DNA of 64,000 bases from Chthonomonas sp. UBA2362 (GCA_002344135.1 DDTO01000002.1:484794-548793); one strand, 5' to 3'. Counted from the stretch's first letter, positions 1-9,194 are shown. Made by a program: numbers and translations. Notes: generated from the letters alone by a model not told the origin.

Positions 1-726
1 TGCCGGGTGAGCGATGCGCTCTTCGCCAACAGCGAAGACACCAAGCGGGATATCGTGACCATGTTCGGAATCGACCCTTCCAAGATCGTCGTCACCCCGC
101 TCGGCCCTGGCAACGTGATCGAGCGACGGGACCCGCGAACGGTCACGGATGCCGAGCTCGAAGCCGCCGGTGTCGATCCACCGGGTCGATACCTGTTGAC
201 TCTGAGCACGCTGGAGCCGCGCAAGAACCTCGCCGGCCTGGTCCGCGCTCTCGACATTCTGCGGGCCGATCCCGAGTTTGCCGACGTGAGGCTCATGGTG
301 GCCGGCGGCAAGGGGTGGAAGTACCAAGAGGTCTTCGACCTCGTGGAGGACCTCGGGATGACGCAGGCGGTTCGCTTTCTCGGGTACGTCCCGGACGCGG
401 CTCTACCGGTCCTATTCGCCCGGTGCGCAGCCTACGTCTGCCCGTCCATCACCGAGGGATTCGGGATGCCTGTGCTCGAAGCGATGCTCGCTGGAGCCCC
501 GGTCGTTGCCTCGAACGGCGGCGCGATCCCGGAGGTGGCGGGCGATCTCGCCCGCTACTTCGATCCCCTGTCGCCACCCGACATGGCGCGGGCGATAAGC
601 GAGGAACTGGCCTCCACGGATCGCGCTGAACGAGTCGAACGAGGCCTGGAGCGAGCACGCCAGTTCACTTGGCGTCGCTGCGCCGAACTGACCCTCGAAG
701 GCATCGAGCGGGCGGTCGCAGGGTGA
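1..726 (+). CDS. Family 4 glycosyltransferase, 5' end missing
   Basis: The reading frame is open to the first base of the window, so the N-terminal half lies upstream; codon 1 here reads Cys-Arg-Val-Ser, aligning with the middle of the paralogue at 2677. The visible 241 codons are the nucleotide-sugar-binding half of a GT-B enzyme: VVTPLGPGN, LSTLEPRKN, GGKGWKYQ and the acceptor/phosphate-binding EGFGMPVLEA motif. Enzymes of this family (GT4, mannosyltransferase-like) move a sugar from a nucleotide donor to a growing polysaccharide at the cytoplasmic membrane. It is a close paralogue of the genes at 2677 and 3813, and its stop overlaps the next start (GTGA at 723), so it belongs to the same operon. 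Function is family-level; donor and acceptor are unknown. Confidence 0.88.
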   Translation, partial: CRVSDALFANSEDTKRDIVTMFGIDPSKIVVTPLGPGNVIERRDPRTVTDAELEAAGVDPPGRYLLTLSTLEPRKNLAGLVRALDILRADPEFADVRLMVAGGKGWKYQEVFDLVEDLGMTQAVRFLGYVPDAALPVLFARCAAYVCPSITEGFGMPVLEAMLAGAPVVASNGGAIPEVAGDLARYFDPLSPPDMARAISEELASTDRAERVERGLERARQFTWRRCAELTLEGIERAVAG

Positions 727-1949
727 GACCGGCGATCGTCGTCGTGGTGGACTATGCCCACATCAGCGGGGGCGCCGAGAAGGTGGCGCTCGTGTCGGCA
801 CGCGCGCTCGCGGATCGTGGCTACCCGGTCACCGTGTTCGCAGCGGCGGGGCCGATCGATCCCAACCTGCTCAGAAAGCCCGAAGTGAACGTGGTGACGG
901 TGTACGAGCGATACTCCTATCACGACCTGCCTCGACTCGCGCGGCGAACCCAGGGGGCCTGGAACAAGGACAGCGAGGCCGCCTTCGACCGATTGCTAGG
1001 CGCTACCGATCCCGAGCGAACCATCGTCCACTTCCACTCGTTTCGCGATCAGCTGACCTCGAGCGTCTTCGCGCCCCTGCGCGGAACCCGGCACCGGGTA
1101 GTCCTGACCGTCCACGACTATGGCCTCGCTTGCCCGATCTCCGGCTTCTACGACTTTCGGCGTCAAGCGATCTGTCCTCTCCGTGGCGGCAGCTTGGCCT
1201 GCCTGTGTCGCAACTGCATCCTGGCGCGGCCCGAGTTCAAGTGGTGGTACTTCTGGAAGCACCGCTTGCTGGTGAAGCGGGCGCGCGTTCCGGACCGGGT
1301 CGATCGCTATCTGTTCGTTTCGGAGTTCGCGCGGCGACACCTGGTCGATTATCTCCCCAGCGCGACACCACAGGAAGTACTCGACAACCCCATCGAAATC
1401 GAACGCGCGCCCCTCAGGGAATTCCCGTCGGGCTCCCGATTCACTTTCCTCGGGCGATTGACCGACGAGAAGGACCCCCTTACCTTCGCCGTTGCTGCAA
1501 AGCAGGTCGGGGTCACGCCGGTCTTCGTCGGCAGCGGGCCCCTGGAAGCTCGTATCGCCGAAGCGAACCCGGATTCCGAACTCACCGGGTGGGTCGATCC
1601 CATGCAGGTCAGAGGTCGGCTGGCCGAAGCTCGCGCCCTCGTCTTTCCTTCCCGATGGTACGAGGCCCAACCCCTTTCCGTATTGGAAGCCCTCGCGACC
1701 GGTTTGCCCTGCATCGTCTCTGACGCGAGCGCGGCACGCGAAATGGTGGCCGACGGGATCGACGGCCGCATTTTCCGGGCCGGAGACTCGGAGGATTTGG
1801 CCACGAAACTCCGAGAACTCTCAGGGGACCCCGTCGCGGAGCGCATGGGGCGTGCGGCGTATGATAGGTACTGGGCAAACCCGCTGACGATCGAGCGGCA
1901 CATCGATCGGCTGGAAGCGATCTACGGGGATATGATGGGGAACGGATGA
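723..1949 (+). CDS. Family 4 glycosyltransferase
   Basis: A 408-residue GT-B protein. The chosen start is the GTG at 723, which overlaps the upstream stop as GTGA and begins the typical first beta strand (RPAIVVVVDYAHISGGAEK); the frame stays open further upstream but overlaps the previous gene. An N-terminal domain with HDYGLACP is followed by FLGRLTDEKDP and the C-terminal motif FPSRWYEAQPLSVLEALATG. A cluster of cysteines around CPLRGGSLACLCRNC is seen in some GT4 enzymes that act on undecaprenyl-linked intermediates. It differs from the three paralogous glycosyltransferases around it, so it probably adds a different sugar. Role in exopolysaccharide assembly is inferred from the operon. 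Confidence 0.88.
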   Translation: MRPAIVVVVDYAHISGGAEKVALVSARALADRGYPVTVFAAAGPIDPNLLRKPEVNVVTVYERYSYHDLPRLARRTQGAWNKDSEAAFDRLLGATDPERTIVHFHSFRDQLTSSVFAPLRGTRHRVVLTVHDYGLACPISGFYDFRRQAICPLRGGSLACLCRNCILARPEFKWWYFWKHRLLVKRARVPDRVDRYLFVSEFARRHLVDYLPSATPQEVLDNPIEIERAPLREFPSGSRFTFLGRLTDEKDPLTFAVAAKQVGVTPVFVGSGPLEARIAEANPDSELTGWVDPMQVRGRLAEARALVFPSRWYEAQPLSVLEALATGLPCIVSDASAAREMVADGIDGRIFRAGDSEDLATKLRELSGDPVAERMGRAAYDRYWANPLTIERHIDRLEAIYGDMMGNG

Positions 1950-1976
1950 GCTTTGCCGGCAAGGAGGCGGGTGCGA

Positions 1977-2672
1977 GTGATTAAGAATGCGGTCCGATGG
2001 CTTCGAGTCGGGGAACCAGATTGGAAATCCAACTGGCAGAAGGAACTGATATACGAACGGCTGTTCTCGAACACGCTCGCCAGGCTCGATCTCGCGAACG
2101 ATTTCTATCCGATCAACGGGGCGGCGAACTTCAGCCTGCTCTATCTCCTACTTCGCTCGATCACGGATGCCGGTGTTCGCTCCGTTTTGGAATTCGGTTG
2201 CGGGCAGACGAGCCTCCTCCTCGATCGTCTATCCGACCGCTTCGACCTGACCCTCCTCAGCGTAGAACACGACGTTCAATGGGCACAGATGATGGGCCAG
2301 AAGGTGCGGCACCCTGTTCACCACGTCGCACTGGCCGAATCCCAGGTCGGCGGTCGTCGGGTGTACGGCTACAGAGACGATCCGGCCATCGAAGGCACAT
2401 TCGACCTCGTGCTCGTCGACGGGCCATTCGCCGCGACATACGTCTCACGGTTCTCGAGGCTGAGCACGCTCCCCTACATCGAGCGGTGCAGCTCGGAAGA
2501 CGGCCTCGTGATCGTCGACGACTACCAGCGCGCCGGCGAGCGCGAACTGGCAGGGCGATGCATGGAGCTCAAACTTCGAAAGTATCCCGATGCGCTGCTT
2601 GCCGTAACCGAGGCCGCGAAGTGGCAAGGGGCCGTGACTTGCGGGAAATTCACCGCCGTCCGATTCTTCTGA
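1977..2672 (+). CDS. Class I SAM-dependent methyltransferase-like protein
   Basis: 231 residues. The ribosome binding site AAGGAGG at 1961-1967 lies nine bases before the GTG at 1977, which decides the start over the closer GTG at 1971 and the longer frame. A glycine-rich motif I (VLEFGCGQTS) and the acidic post-motif FDLVLVDGPFA mark a Rossmann methyltransferase fold. Residues FYPINGAANFSLLYLL precede it. In sugar-polymer clusters such proteins usually methylate a sugar or chain terminus, but no substrate can be read from the sequence. It sits 27 bases after one glycosyltransferase and 4 before the next, so it is co-transcribed with them. Confidence 0.75.
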   Translation: MIKNAVRWLRVGEPDWKSNWQKELIYERLFSNTLARLDLANDFYPINGAANFSLLYLLLRSITDAGVRSVLEFGCGQTSLLLDRLSDRFDLTLLSVEHDVQWAQMMGQKVRHPVHHVALAESQVGGRRVYGYRDDPAIEGTFDLVLVDGPFAATYVSRFSRLSTLPYIERCSSEDGLVIVDDYQRAGERELAGRCMELKLRKYPDALLAVTEAAKWQGAVTCGKFTAVRFF

Positions 2673-2676
2673 GCGA

Positions 2677-3816
2677 ATGAAACTGGCCGTCATCGCCCAC
2701 AGCATCGAGACTGCCGACGATTATCGGAAGGCCGGGATCGCGCGCTATACGACGGCCATCATCGACGCCTTCGCCGACATGCCGGGCAAAGACGAGTTTC
2801 ACCTCTACATGATGCCGGACGCACCGATTCCGGACAAGTGGCGCGACGCGGCTCACTTTCGCATCCATCGGATCTGGCGGCGCTACAACAAGTGGATGCA
2901 GGGGCCGGCGGCGCTGCAAATGCGACTGGGCGGGCAAAGGTGGTCGTTTTCGCCATCCTTTAGGCCGCCCTGCCAGTTCATCCCGTCGCTGCCGCTCGTG
3001 CGCCGGAGCGTGATGATCCACGACCTCTTCCCGCTCACTCACCCGCAGTACTTCGACGCTCGAACGCGCGGCTACTTCGAAAGCGTCTTGCCCTTTGCCT
3101 GCCATCGGGCGGAACTGCTCTTTGCGAACAGCGAATCGACGAAGTCCGAGATATTGCGCCTTTTCGGAGGCGATCCTGGACGGATCGTGGTGACGCCGCT
3201 AGGGCCTGGCAACGTGATCGAGCCGGTCTCCTACGGTTCCGTGACTGGCGAGGAACTCATACGGATCGGCGTCCCTTTCAACCGGTACTTCTTCACTTTG
3301 AGCACGATCGAGCCGCGGAAGAACCTCCCTCGGCTCATCCAGGGACTTGCTCGGCTGCGCGAAAACGCCGAGTTCGCCGATGTTGGCCTGGTCGTCGGTG
3401 GAGGCAAGGGCTGGCTGTATGAGGAGGTGTTCGCCGAGGTCGATCGTCTCGGTCTGGCAGACGCCGTCGCCTTCCTGGGCTACGTCAAGAGCGAGGATCT
3501 GCCTGCGCTGTTCGGTCGCTGTGAGGCTTATGTCTGCGCCTCCGTGACGGAGGGCTTCGGGATGCCGGTCCTCGAGGCGATGATCGCCGGGGCGCCGATC
3601 GTTACCTCGAATGGTGGCGCGCTACCGGAGGTCGGAGCAGACGCGGCGCTGTACTTCGATCCCGAAGACCCGGATGCGATTGCCGAGGGACTGCGGCTGG
3701 CACTGGAGGCAGACCGCGAGATCCTAAGCCGGCGATCCCTCGAACGGGCTCGCCACTTCTCGTGGGACAAGACCGCGCGGGCGACCCTCGACGCATTGAG
3801 GAGCCGGGGAGCATGA
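2677..3816 (+). CDS. Family 4 glycosyltransferase
   Basis: 379 residues, a complete GT-B enzyme of the GT4 mannosyltransferase type. The N-terminal domain starts MKLAVIAHSIETADDYRKAGIARY and carries MIHDLFPLTHPQYF; the C-terminal half has VVTPLGPGN, LSTIEPRKN, GGGKGW and EGFGMPVLEA. It aligns almost throughout with the truncated gene at 1 and with the gene at 3813, indicating tandem duplication followed by divergence. It starts four bases after the methyltransferase stop, and its own stop overlaps the next start (ATGA at 3813-3816). Role: sequential sugar addition in an exopolysaccharide, inferred from context. Confidence 0.9.
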   Translation: MKLAVIAHSIETADDYRKAGIARYTTAIIDAFADMPGKDEFHLYMMPDAPIPDKWRDAAHFRIHRIWRRYNKWMQGPAALQMRLGGQRWSFSPSFRPPCQFIPSLPLVRRSVMIHDLFPLTHPQYFDARTRGYFESVLPFACHRAELLFANSESTKSEILRLFGGDPGRIVVTPLGPGNVIEPVSYGSVTGEELIRIGVPFNRYFFTLSTIEPRKNLPRLIQGLARLRENAEFADVGLVVGGGKGWLYEEVFAEVDRLGLADAVAFLGYVKSEDLPALFGRCEAYVCASVTEGFGMPVLEAMIAGAPIVTSNGGALPEVGADAALYFDPEDPDAIAEGLRLALEADREILSRRSLERARHFSWDKTARATLDALRSRGA

Positions 3817-4895
3817 AACTCGGAATCGGAGCGGTCGGCTTGCCCTCGCAAGCCGACTTTCGCAAAGCAGGTACCGCTCGGTACGCCCTGCAGGTTGTCG
3901 AGCACATGGCCCGGCTGGAGCCCGAATCGGAGTTCAACGTGTTCGTCGCCCACGATTTCGGCCGCCCTGAAGAGTGGCGGGCCGACAACATCGTGCTGCA
4001 GCCGGTGACCAAGTACCGACTCCATTGGGCGCTGTCCGGTTGGAAAGCCCGAAGCCTCGGCTGCCAAGCGTGGTTCGCGCCAACCTACGAGATCGCCCGA
4101 GGCCCGTGGCTGCCCCAGGTGGCCATGATTCACGACCTTTTCCCGCTGACGAATCCGGAGTGGTTCAGCGAGCCCGACCTCAGTCGGGCGCGGGAGGCGA
4201 TCGATCGGTCCTGTCGGAAGGCTAACCTGCTCCTCGCCAACAGCGAGGACACTGCCCAGCGCATTCGCGCCCGGTATCCGGCGCTGAAATCCCCCATTCG
4301 AATCACACCCCTTGGTCCAGGCAACCTCCGCCCCCGGACCGATCGGGCGCCCGTGGAAAGACCTTATGTGCTGACGTTGGGGACGCTGGAGCCCCGAAAG
4401 AACATTCCCGCTCTCATCGAGGGGTTCGCTCTTCTCCGCGCGACCCACCCCGAGCTTCGGTTGGTGGTCGGTGGTGGCAAGGGCTGGCGCGAGGGGCCGA
4501 TCTTCGACCGTGTCCGCGAACTGGGACTGGAAGATGCGGTGGAGTTCGCCGGATATGTCGACGATGCGGATCTTCCACGCCTGTTCGCCGATGCCGAGTG
4601 CTTCGTCATGCCGTCCTTGGCGGAAGGATTCGGCATTCCGGTGTTGGAGGCCATGCACTACGGCGCCCCGGTAGCGTGCAGCGACATCGGCGCCTTGGCC
4701 GAGGTTGGCGGCGAGATTGCCGTATACTTCGACCCGGCGAGCCCGCAGAGAATCGCCGAGGGCATCGAGAGACGATTGGCGACCGACCGCAGGGAGGCAG
4801 TCGAGGCGGGCTTCCAGCGCGCCGAGCGGTTTACATGGGAGAGAACGGCACAACTGACCCTGGAGGCGATTCGGAGCGACCTCCAGGTCCGATAG
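3813..4895 (+). CDS. Family 4 glycosyltransferase
   Basis: 360 residues. The ATG at 3813 overlaps the previous stop as ATGA, and the product starts MKLGIGAVGLPSQADFRKAG like its neighbour; the longer frame is only overlap. It has MIHDLFPLTNPEWF, ITPLGPGNL, LGTLEPRKN, GGGKGWREG and EGFGIPVLEAMHYG. This is the third member of the local paralogue family and the most diverged (SLGCQAWFAPTYEIARGPWLP replaces the region between the domains). It probably adds another residue of the same repeat unit. The flippase follows after 11 bases. Confidence 0.9.
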   Translation: MKLGIGAVGLPSQADFRKAGTARYALQVVEHMARLEPESEFNVFVAHDFGRPEEWRADNIVLQPVTKYRLHWALSGWKARSLGCQAWFAPTYEIARGPWLPQVAMIHDLFPLTNPEWFSEPDLSRAREAIDRSCRKANLLLANSEDTAQRIRARYPALKSPIRITPLGPGNLRPRTDRAPVERPYVLTLGTLEPRKNIPALIEGFALLRATHPELRLVVGGGKGWREGPIFDRVRELGLEDAVEFAGYVDDADLPRLFADAECFVMPSLAEGFGIPVLEAMHYGAPVACSDIGALAEVGGEIAVYFDPASPQRIAEGIERRLATDRREAVEAGFQRAERFTWERTAQLTLEAIRSDLQVR

Positions 4896-4906
4896 AGCCG
4901 GAGGAA

Positions 4907-6457
4907 ATGACTCCGGCCACCGAGGGCCTCCTGCTGGAGACCCCTGCCGCCGACGTCAACGCCGGGGCGCCGAGCCCGGCGACAGAAAGCGAAAACATCG
5001 CGCGGATGGGCCGAGGCGACGTACTGCGCGGCTTTGCCTGGACCTCGTTCTTCTCTATCTTCTCGAAGGTCCTGTTCCCCCTTGCTGGTCTCTACGTCAG
5101 CCGGACGCTCGGCCCTGGCCCGCTCGGCATTGCGGGGATGCTCATCCAGATCATTGCGATCTCGGAGGTACTCCGTGATGCCGGACTCACCCAAACGTAC
5201 ATGGTCGACCATCAGGTCGATCGAAAGAAGCTGGGTTCGTTCATGGCGATGGCACTGGTCACAGGGCTGATCCCCTCCCTCGCCCTCGTCGTGTTCGCGC
5301 CCCAGTTGGCTGGCTTCTTCCGCGCTCCGGAACTCGGCTACGCCCTCCCGATCGTTGCGGGGATCGTGATGATGAGCGCGGTCTGCACGATTCCGGGAGC
5401 AAAGATGCTCAAGGAGGGCCGCCTCAAGGAAGTAGGGATGATCGGCGTCATCGCTGGTGGTATCGCGCTGGCGACATGCATCGTGATGGTGAGGCTCGGC
5501 TATGGCTTCAACGCGATCCTGGCTCAGATCGTGATCGCACCTGTCATCTCGAACACGTGGATCTTCCTGCGAAGCCCCGTGACGACACTTTTTTGGAGTT
5601 GGCCGTCGATGAAAGCCACCTTTCGCAAGTCGGGCGCTCTGCTGCTCGCGAACGGGCTGAACAATCTCTTCCTCCAGGCAGACCTCTTCGTCATCGCGCG
5701 CTACATCAACAACACGGCCACCGGCCTCTACAACACGGCCCAGAACATCGCCTACAAACCCGCGGACCTGATTAGCTTCCCGCTTGCCAAGGTGCTGATG
5801 GTCGCCTTCGGCCAAACGTCGAACGATATGGAGAAACTGGCCCGTAACTTTACGAGGGCGCTGACTGCGGTCATTCTCCTTGTCACGCCGATCTACATCG
5901 TGATCGGCTTCTGCTCGGAGGCGATCATCTGGCTCCTCTATGCCGAAAAGTTCGTCGGTGCGATCCCCACGATGTCGATCCTGTCCCTCTACCTCGGAGC
6001 GAGGACGCTGGGGAACGTCGCCGGTCACGCCTTGGTCCCCGCAGGTAAGCATGCGTGGACGCTATACCCTTGGATATTGGCGCTTTCGCTGACGACCGGT
6101 CTGCTATACCTGTTCTACCGCCCTACCTGGCCCCACTATTCGCTCGAAACCATCGTGTGGTGCTTCACGGCCGGCGCTTTGAGCGTCTACATCCCGACTT
6201 GCTGGGCGGCATTCCACTTTCTGAGGCCCAAACCTCGGGAAATGTCGAGAATGTGGCGTGCGGTGGGAACGACGCTCGCGACGGGAACGTTTGTTTTCTT
6301 GATTCAGCAACTACCGGTAGGGATGTATGTGAGGCTCGGCATCACGCTCGTCACGGCGCCGATTTTGCATTTCGCGCTCATTGGCACGCTGTTTGAAGGG
6401 AATTGGAGAGCGTATCTACATCGACGAGGGCCGCGCGAGTTGCTCAAGTCGATCTGA
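4907..6457 (+). CDS. Wzx-like polysaccharide flippase
   Basis: 516 residues, largely hydrophobic, with about 12-14 predicted membrane segments beginning around VLRGFAWTSFFSIFSKVLFPLA. It matches the MATE/MVF superfamily polysaccharide exporters (PST/RfbX type), which flip undecaprenyl-linked oligosaccharides across the inner membrane. Start: ATG 4907 directly after GGAGGAA; the next in-frame ATG at 5006 is also possible because the first 33 residues are a polar Pro/Ala/Glu-rich tail. Following four glycosyltransferases, it completes a Wzx-type export route. No Wzy polymerase is recognisable in the window. Confidence 0.85.
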   Translation: MTPATEGLLLETPAADVNAGAPSPATESENIARMGRGDVLRGFAWTSFFSIFSKVLFPLAGLYVSRTLGPGPLGIAGMLIQIIAISEVLRDAGLTQTYMVDHQVDRKKLGSFMAMALVTGLIPSLALVVFAPQLAGFFRAPELGYALPIVAGIVMMSAVCTIPGAKMLKEGRLKEVGMIGVIAGGIALATCIVMVRLGYGFNAILAQIVIAPVISNTWIFLRSPVTTLFWSWPSMKATFRKSGALLLANGLNNLFLQADLFVIARYINNTATGLYNTAQNIAYKPADLISFPLAKVLMVAFGQTSNDMEKLARNFTRALTAVILLVTPIYIVIGFCSEAIIWLLYAEKFVGAIPTMSILSLYLGARTLGNVAGHALVPAGKHAWTLYPWILALSLTTGLLYLFYRPTWPHYSLETIVWCFTAGALSVYIPTCWAAFHFLRPKPREMSRMWRAVGTTLATGTFVFLIQQLPVGMYVRLGITLVTAPILHFALIGTLFEGNWRAYLHRRGPRELLKSI

Positions 6458-6552
6458 TTCATACAACCTATCGGCTGCAGACTCCTACGAATGATTCGGA
6501 CGTGCAGTCGAAACACGGCTACAATAGTACGATCAGCGACGGAGTCGAGAAC

Positions 6553-6558
6553 TAACCT
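6553..6558 (+). promoter_or_regulatory. Candidate leaderless -10 (TAACCT) for exosortase
   Basis: TAACCT ends six bases before the ATG at 6565, the same spacing seen at many other starts in this window. A TACAAT hexamer at 6520-6525 is an alternative -10 that would give a 5' leader of about 25-35 bases. Confidence 0.4.
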
Positions 6559-6564
6559 ATGAGC

Positions 6565-7515
6565 ATGAAAGGATCAAAAGCGGGAGAGCTGAGGGCCAAG
6601 CTGCCCATCACGAAGAGTCCGCCAGCACAACCTGAAGAGCAGGCCAGCCCGCCTGCCGAACGCTTCGACTTTCGGGCCGCCGCCAAGGCGGTCGTCGCCT
6701 CACCGGCCTTCGTACCGGGCATCCTCGTCTTCGCAGGCATACTTTTGATGTTCTGGCGGATGATCCAGTTCTTGCCCACCCTTTGGCTGAGCGATGACGG
6801 ATACTACTCGCACGGGTTCCTCGTGCCGCTCATCAGCGGGTTCGTTATCTACAAAGCTTGGCCACGAATCAAGGACCGCAAGGTACAGCCAGTTTATTGG
6901 GCGATCATTCCGCTGTTGGGCCTGTCTTACTGCGCGCTGGTCGCCAACGTCACCGGCATGCAGAACATCGCCTCGTTCACGCTGATCCTCACGTTGCTTT
7001 GCAGCGTGCTCTTCGTGGCGGGCTGGGAGTGGCTGCGCGCCCTCACATTGCCGATCTGCTACCTGCTGTTCGGATTGCCCGTGTGGTCGATGGTGATCGA
7101 CACCTACACGAATCCGATGCAAGTGCTCTCGACGAAGGTCGCATTCAAAATCCTGGAGATCGGTGGTCTCCAGCCCATCGACTTGAACGCGAACACGATC
7201 GTCCTGAACAACTTCACCCTCGATATCGGGGTGCCTTGCAGCGGCCTCAAGCTGATCCTGGCCTTGTCGGCCTTCACGATCTTCTTCGTGCTCATCGCCC
7301 GACTGAGGTGGTTCGCCAACGTCTTCATGCTGGCCATGATGCTGCCGCTGGCCCTGCTTATCAACGGTTTGCGCATCGCCCTCATCGGAATCGTCGGCAA
7401 CGCCTATGGCGCCGAGGCCGGCCACGCTTTTCACGATTACAGCGGCTACATCACGCTAGTCCTGTGTTTCTTCATTCTCTTTAAGATCGCACGAGGTTTA
7501 GGATGGAAGGACTGA
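6565..7515 (+). CDS. Exosortase (EpsH-like membrane peptidase)
   Basis: 316 residues from ATG 6565 (a second ATG at 6559 is two codons earlier). After a polar 50-residue tail there are about eight membrane helices. The exosortase catalytic set is present: Cys225 in VPCSGLK, Arg270 in NGLRIALIG and His290 in HDYSGY. Exosortases are proposed cysteine transpeptidases that recognise the C-terminal PEP-CTERM signal, cut it and attach the protein to an envelope polymer. Two PEP-CTERM substrates lie at 21413 and 22447. The gene follows the exopolysaccharide cluster, the usual setting, and overlaps its EpsI partner by 13 bases. Family known, exact exosortase subtype not assigned. Confidence 0.93.
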   Translation: MKGSKAGELRAKLPITKSPPAQPEEQASPPAERFDFRAAAKAVVASPAFVPGILVFAGILLMFWRMIQFLPTLWLSDDGYYSHGFLVPLISGFVIYKAWPRIKDRKVQPVYWAIIPLLGLSYCALVANVTGMQNIASFTLILTLLCSVLFVAGWEWLRALTLPICYLLFGLPVWSMVIDTYTNPMQVLSTKVAFKILEIGGLQPIDLNANTIVLNNFTLDIGVPCSGLKLILALSAFTIFFVLIARLRWFANVFMLAMMLPLALLINGLRIALIGIVGNAYGAEAGHAFHDYSGYITLVLCFFILFKIARGLGWKD

Positions 7516-8168
7516 GAAAACGAACGATATTCCTCGCCGTCGGCTTCATCGCCGTCGGCCTCGGCTTTCGGGCATTTGCCCAAGCCTCTCATATCAAGCG
7601 CACCGAGAAGTGGATGCAAACGGTCACGCCGAAGGAAATCCCAGGCTACCGAATGGAAAAGAGCGCCCAAAATCCGGATATCAGTTACCAATCGGACAAG
7701 ATGGTCTACGATACTCTAGTCCCGTATGGGATCGTGGCTCGGGTATTCCAGCAGGAGAAGGGCAACCAGGTATACGACGTAAACGTGATTGCCAGCAGCA
7801 CCAAGGACAGTTTCCACGACCCCCGCGTGTGCTTCACGGCCCAAGGCTGGAACATCGATAAAGAGACCAGCGCGACCGTCCAGACCGAAACTCGTGGTGA
7901 AGTGAAGGTCACTCTCGCCGAGATGTCCCATGCCAAGCTCGGGAAACACCCGGCCGTGTTCTTTTACAAGGGTCCCGATGGCTTCACTCCGACGACGGCC
8001 GGCCTGAAGATTCAGATGCTCAAGCATCAGTTTATGACGCTGCGCGACCAGGAGGGCACGTTCTACCGAGTGATCGCTTTGAGCCGCGACTGTACTACGG
8101 AGGACCTCCTCAAGTTCACCGGGCAGTGGCTCGACGAAGCGAACAAGGTCAGCGACGGGTTCTTCTAA
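7503..8168 (+). CDS. EpsI family exosortase-associated protein (DUF3485)
   Basis: 221 residues with one N-terminal membrane anchor (TIFLAVGFIAVGLGFRAFA). The signature SFHDPRVCFTAQGW, with its conserved Cys, corresponds to the HSPRVC-type motif of the EpsI/DUF3485 family that accompanies, or is fused to, exosortases. The start ATG 7503 lies inside the exosortase 3' end, so the two are translationally coupled. The precise role of EpsI is unknown; it is thought to assist exosortase sorting or exopolysaccharide assembly in the envelope. Confidence 0.9.
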   Translation: MEGLRKRTIFLAVGFIAVGLGFRAFAQASHIKRTEKWMQTVTPKEIPGYRMEKSAQNPDISYQSDKMVYDTLVPYGIVARVFQQEKGNQVYDVNVIASSTKDSFHDPRVCFTAQGWNIDKETSATVQTETRGEVKVTLAEMSHAKLGKHPAVFFYKGPDGFTPTTAGLKIQMLKHQFMTLRDQEGTFYRVIALSRDCTTEDLLKFTGQWLDEANKVSDGFF

Positions 8169-8196
8169 AGCGGCCCCACGGACGTCCTAACCTCCG

Positions 8197-8865
8197 ATGG
8201 AAACCCTGCGCGAGGTGTTCTCGTCCGAGAGCCTGACAACCGCGAGCCTCGTCTTGCTCAAGATGGGGCTCGGCGTCGTTTTGGGGGGCATGGTCGGCTG
8301 GGAGCGCGAACTTCACGGCCGCCCCGCGGGTGTACGCACCCACATGCTCATCGTGCTTGGCGTCGTCATCATCTGTGAGGTGAGCCGAATCTTCGACCCG
8401 GTCACGCCGAGCCGCATCGCCGCGAGCATCGTCACCGGCATCGGCTTCCTCGGTGCAGGCACCATCTTGCGCACCGGCCCGGAAGTCCGAGGCCTGACCA
8501 CCGCCGCTTCCATCTGGGCCGTTTCGGGTATCGGAATGGCGGTCAGCACCGGCGGCCCCTTCTTCATCGTGGCCATCCTCGGCACTCTTCTCACGCTGGC
8601 GACTCTGACGTACGTCGAGAAACTGGAACGGCGCTTCGCGCCGGACACCCATCCCCGGGAACTGCACGTCGGAATCGACCGGAAGGACCGTCTGACGGCG
8701 TTGTTGCAAGCCCTCGAGAACGCCGGCATGAAGGTCGGCGCCGTTCGGGTGCTTGGCGAGGAGGGTGGGGTTTTGCTGTCTCTGGAGGTTCGCGGCGCCT
8801 CTTCGAGGGGGCTCGATGCGGCGCTCGGCTCGCCCGGCGTATCCTCAGCCCGGTGGCACGAATGA
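8197..8865 (+). CDS. MgtC/SapB family membrane protein
   Basis: 222 residues. The N-terminal two thirds contain four to five membrane helices with the family motif MVGWERELHGRPAGVRTHMLI and the loop GIGFLGAGTIL; the last 75 residues form a soluble ACT-like domain. Members are linked to survival at low magnesium or to modulation of ATP synthase, but many environmental copies are uncharacterised. No SD sequence is evident; TAACCT lies three bases before the ATG. Its stop overlaps the next gene's start (ATGA at 8862). Confidence 0.88.
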   Translation: METLREVFSSESLTTASLVLLKMGLGVVLGGMVGWERELHGRPAGVRTHMLIVLGVVIICEVSRIFDPVTPSRIAASIVTGIGFLGAGTILRTGPEVRGLTTAASIWAVSGIGMAVSTGGPFFIVAILGTLLTLATLTYVEKLERRFAPDTHPRELHVGIDRKDRLTALLQALENAGMKVGAVRVLGEEGGVLLSLEVRGASSRGLDAALGSPGVSSARWHE

Positions 8866-9194
8866 TACAAGGCATGACTCGCTGGCTTTCTCTATTGTGC
8901 GTAGAGCTGGCTGTCTTTGGATGTGGCAGTTCGCGGCCGGTCGGTATCTTCAATGCCTCGGTCGAGCCCGTCGCAGGAACCGATGCCGCCGCGATCGAAG
9001 CCGCTCGAACTCGTCTGGCGAATGAGCCCGAGGCCCTTACGGTTCGAGCAGATGGGACCTTCTCGACCATGCACGGCGGCAAGATCATCTGGGAGGGCAG
9101 CTGGCGATCCGATGGCGACCGTCTCATCCTCCGATCCATCCGGGCATCCGGCGTGGACGTGCTTCCCGAGCCTTCAAGTCGAGAAGTCGCTTGA
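8862..9194 (+). CDS. Small putative lipoprotein, probably frameshifted near its 3' end
   Basis: The frame from ATG 8862 (or 8874, MTRWLSLLCVELAVFGC) encodes 110 residues with a lipobox-like LAVFGC and the pattern RADGTFSTMHGGKIIWEGSWRSDGDRLIL, typical of small META/lipocalin-like envelope proteins. The frame stops at 9194, but the +1 frame continues from about 9165 to 9267 with LQVEKS...DGSIVDATTRASGYVLVYRK, which looks like the expected C-terminal strand ending in VYRK. I infer a one-base frameshift around 9165-9180, either a real mutation or a sequence error. The lipobox fits with the neighbouring lgt. Function unknown. Confidence 0.55.
   Translation: MIQGMTRWLSLLCVELAVFGCGSSRPVGIFNASVEPVAGTDAAAIEAARTRLANEPEALTVRADGTFSTMHGGKIIWEGSWRSDGDRLILRSIRASGVDVLPEPSSREVA

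Noticed and set aside
4658..6052. Minus-strand frame of 464 codons
   Set aside because: It is antisense to the flippase gene and rich in Asp/Arg/His as shadows are.
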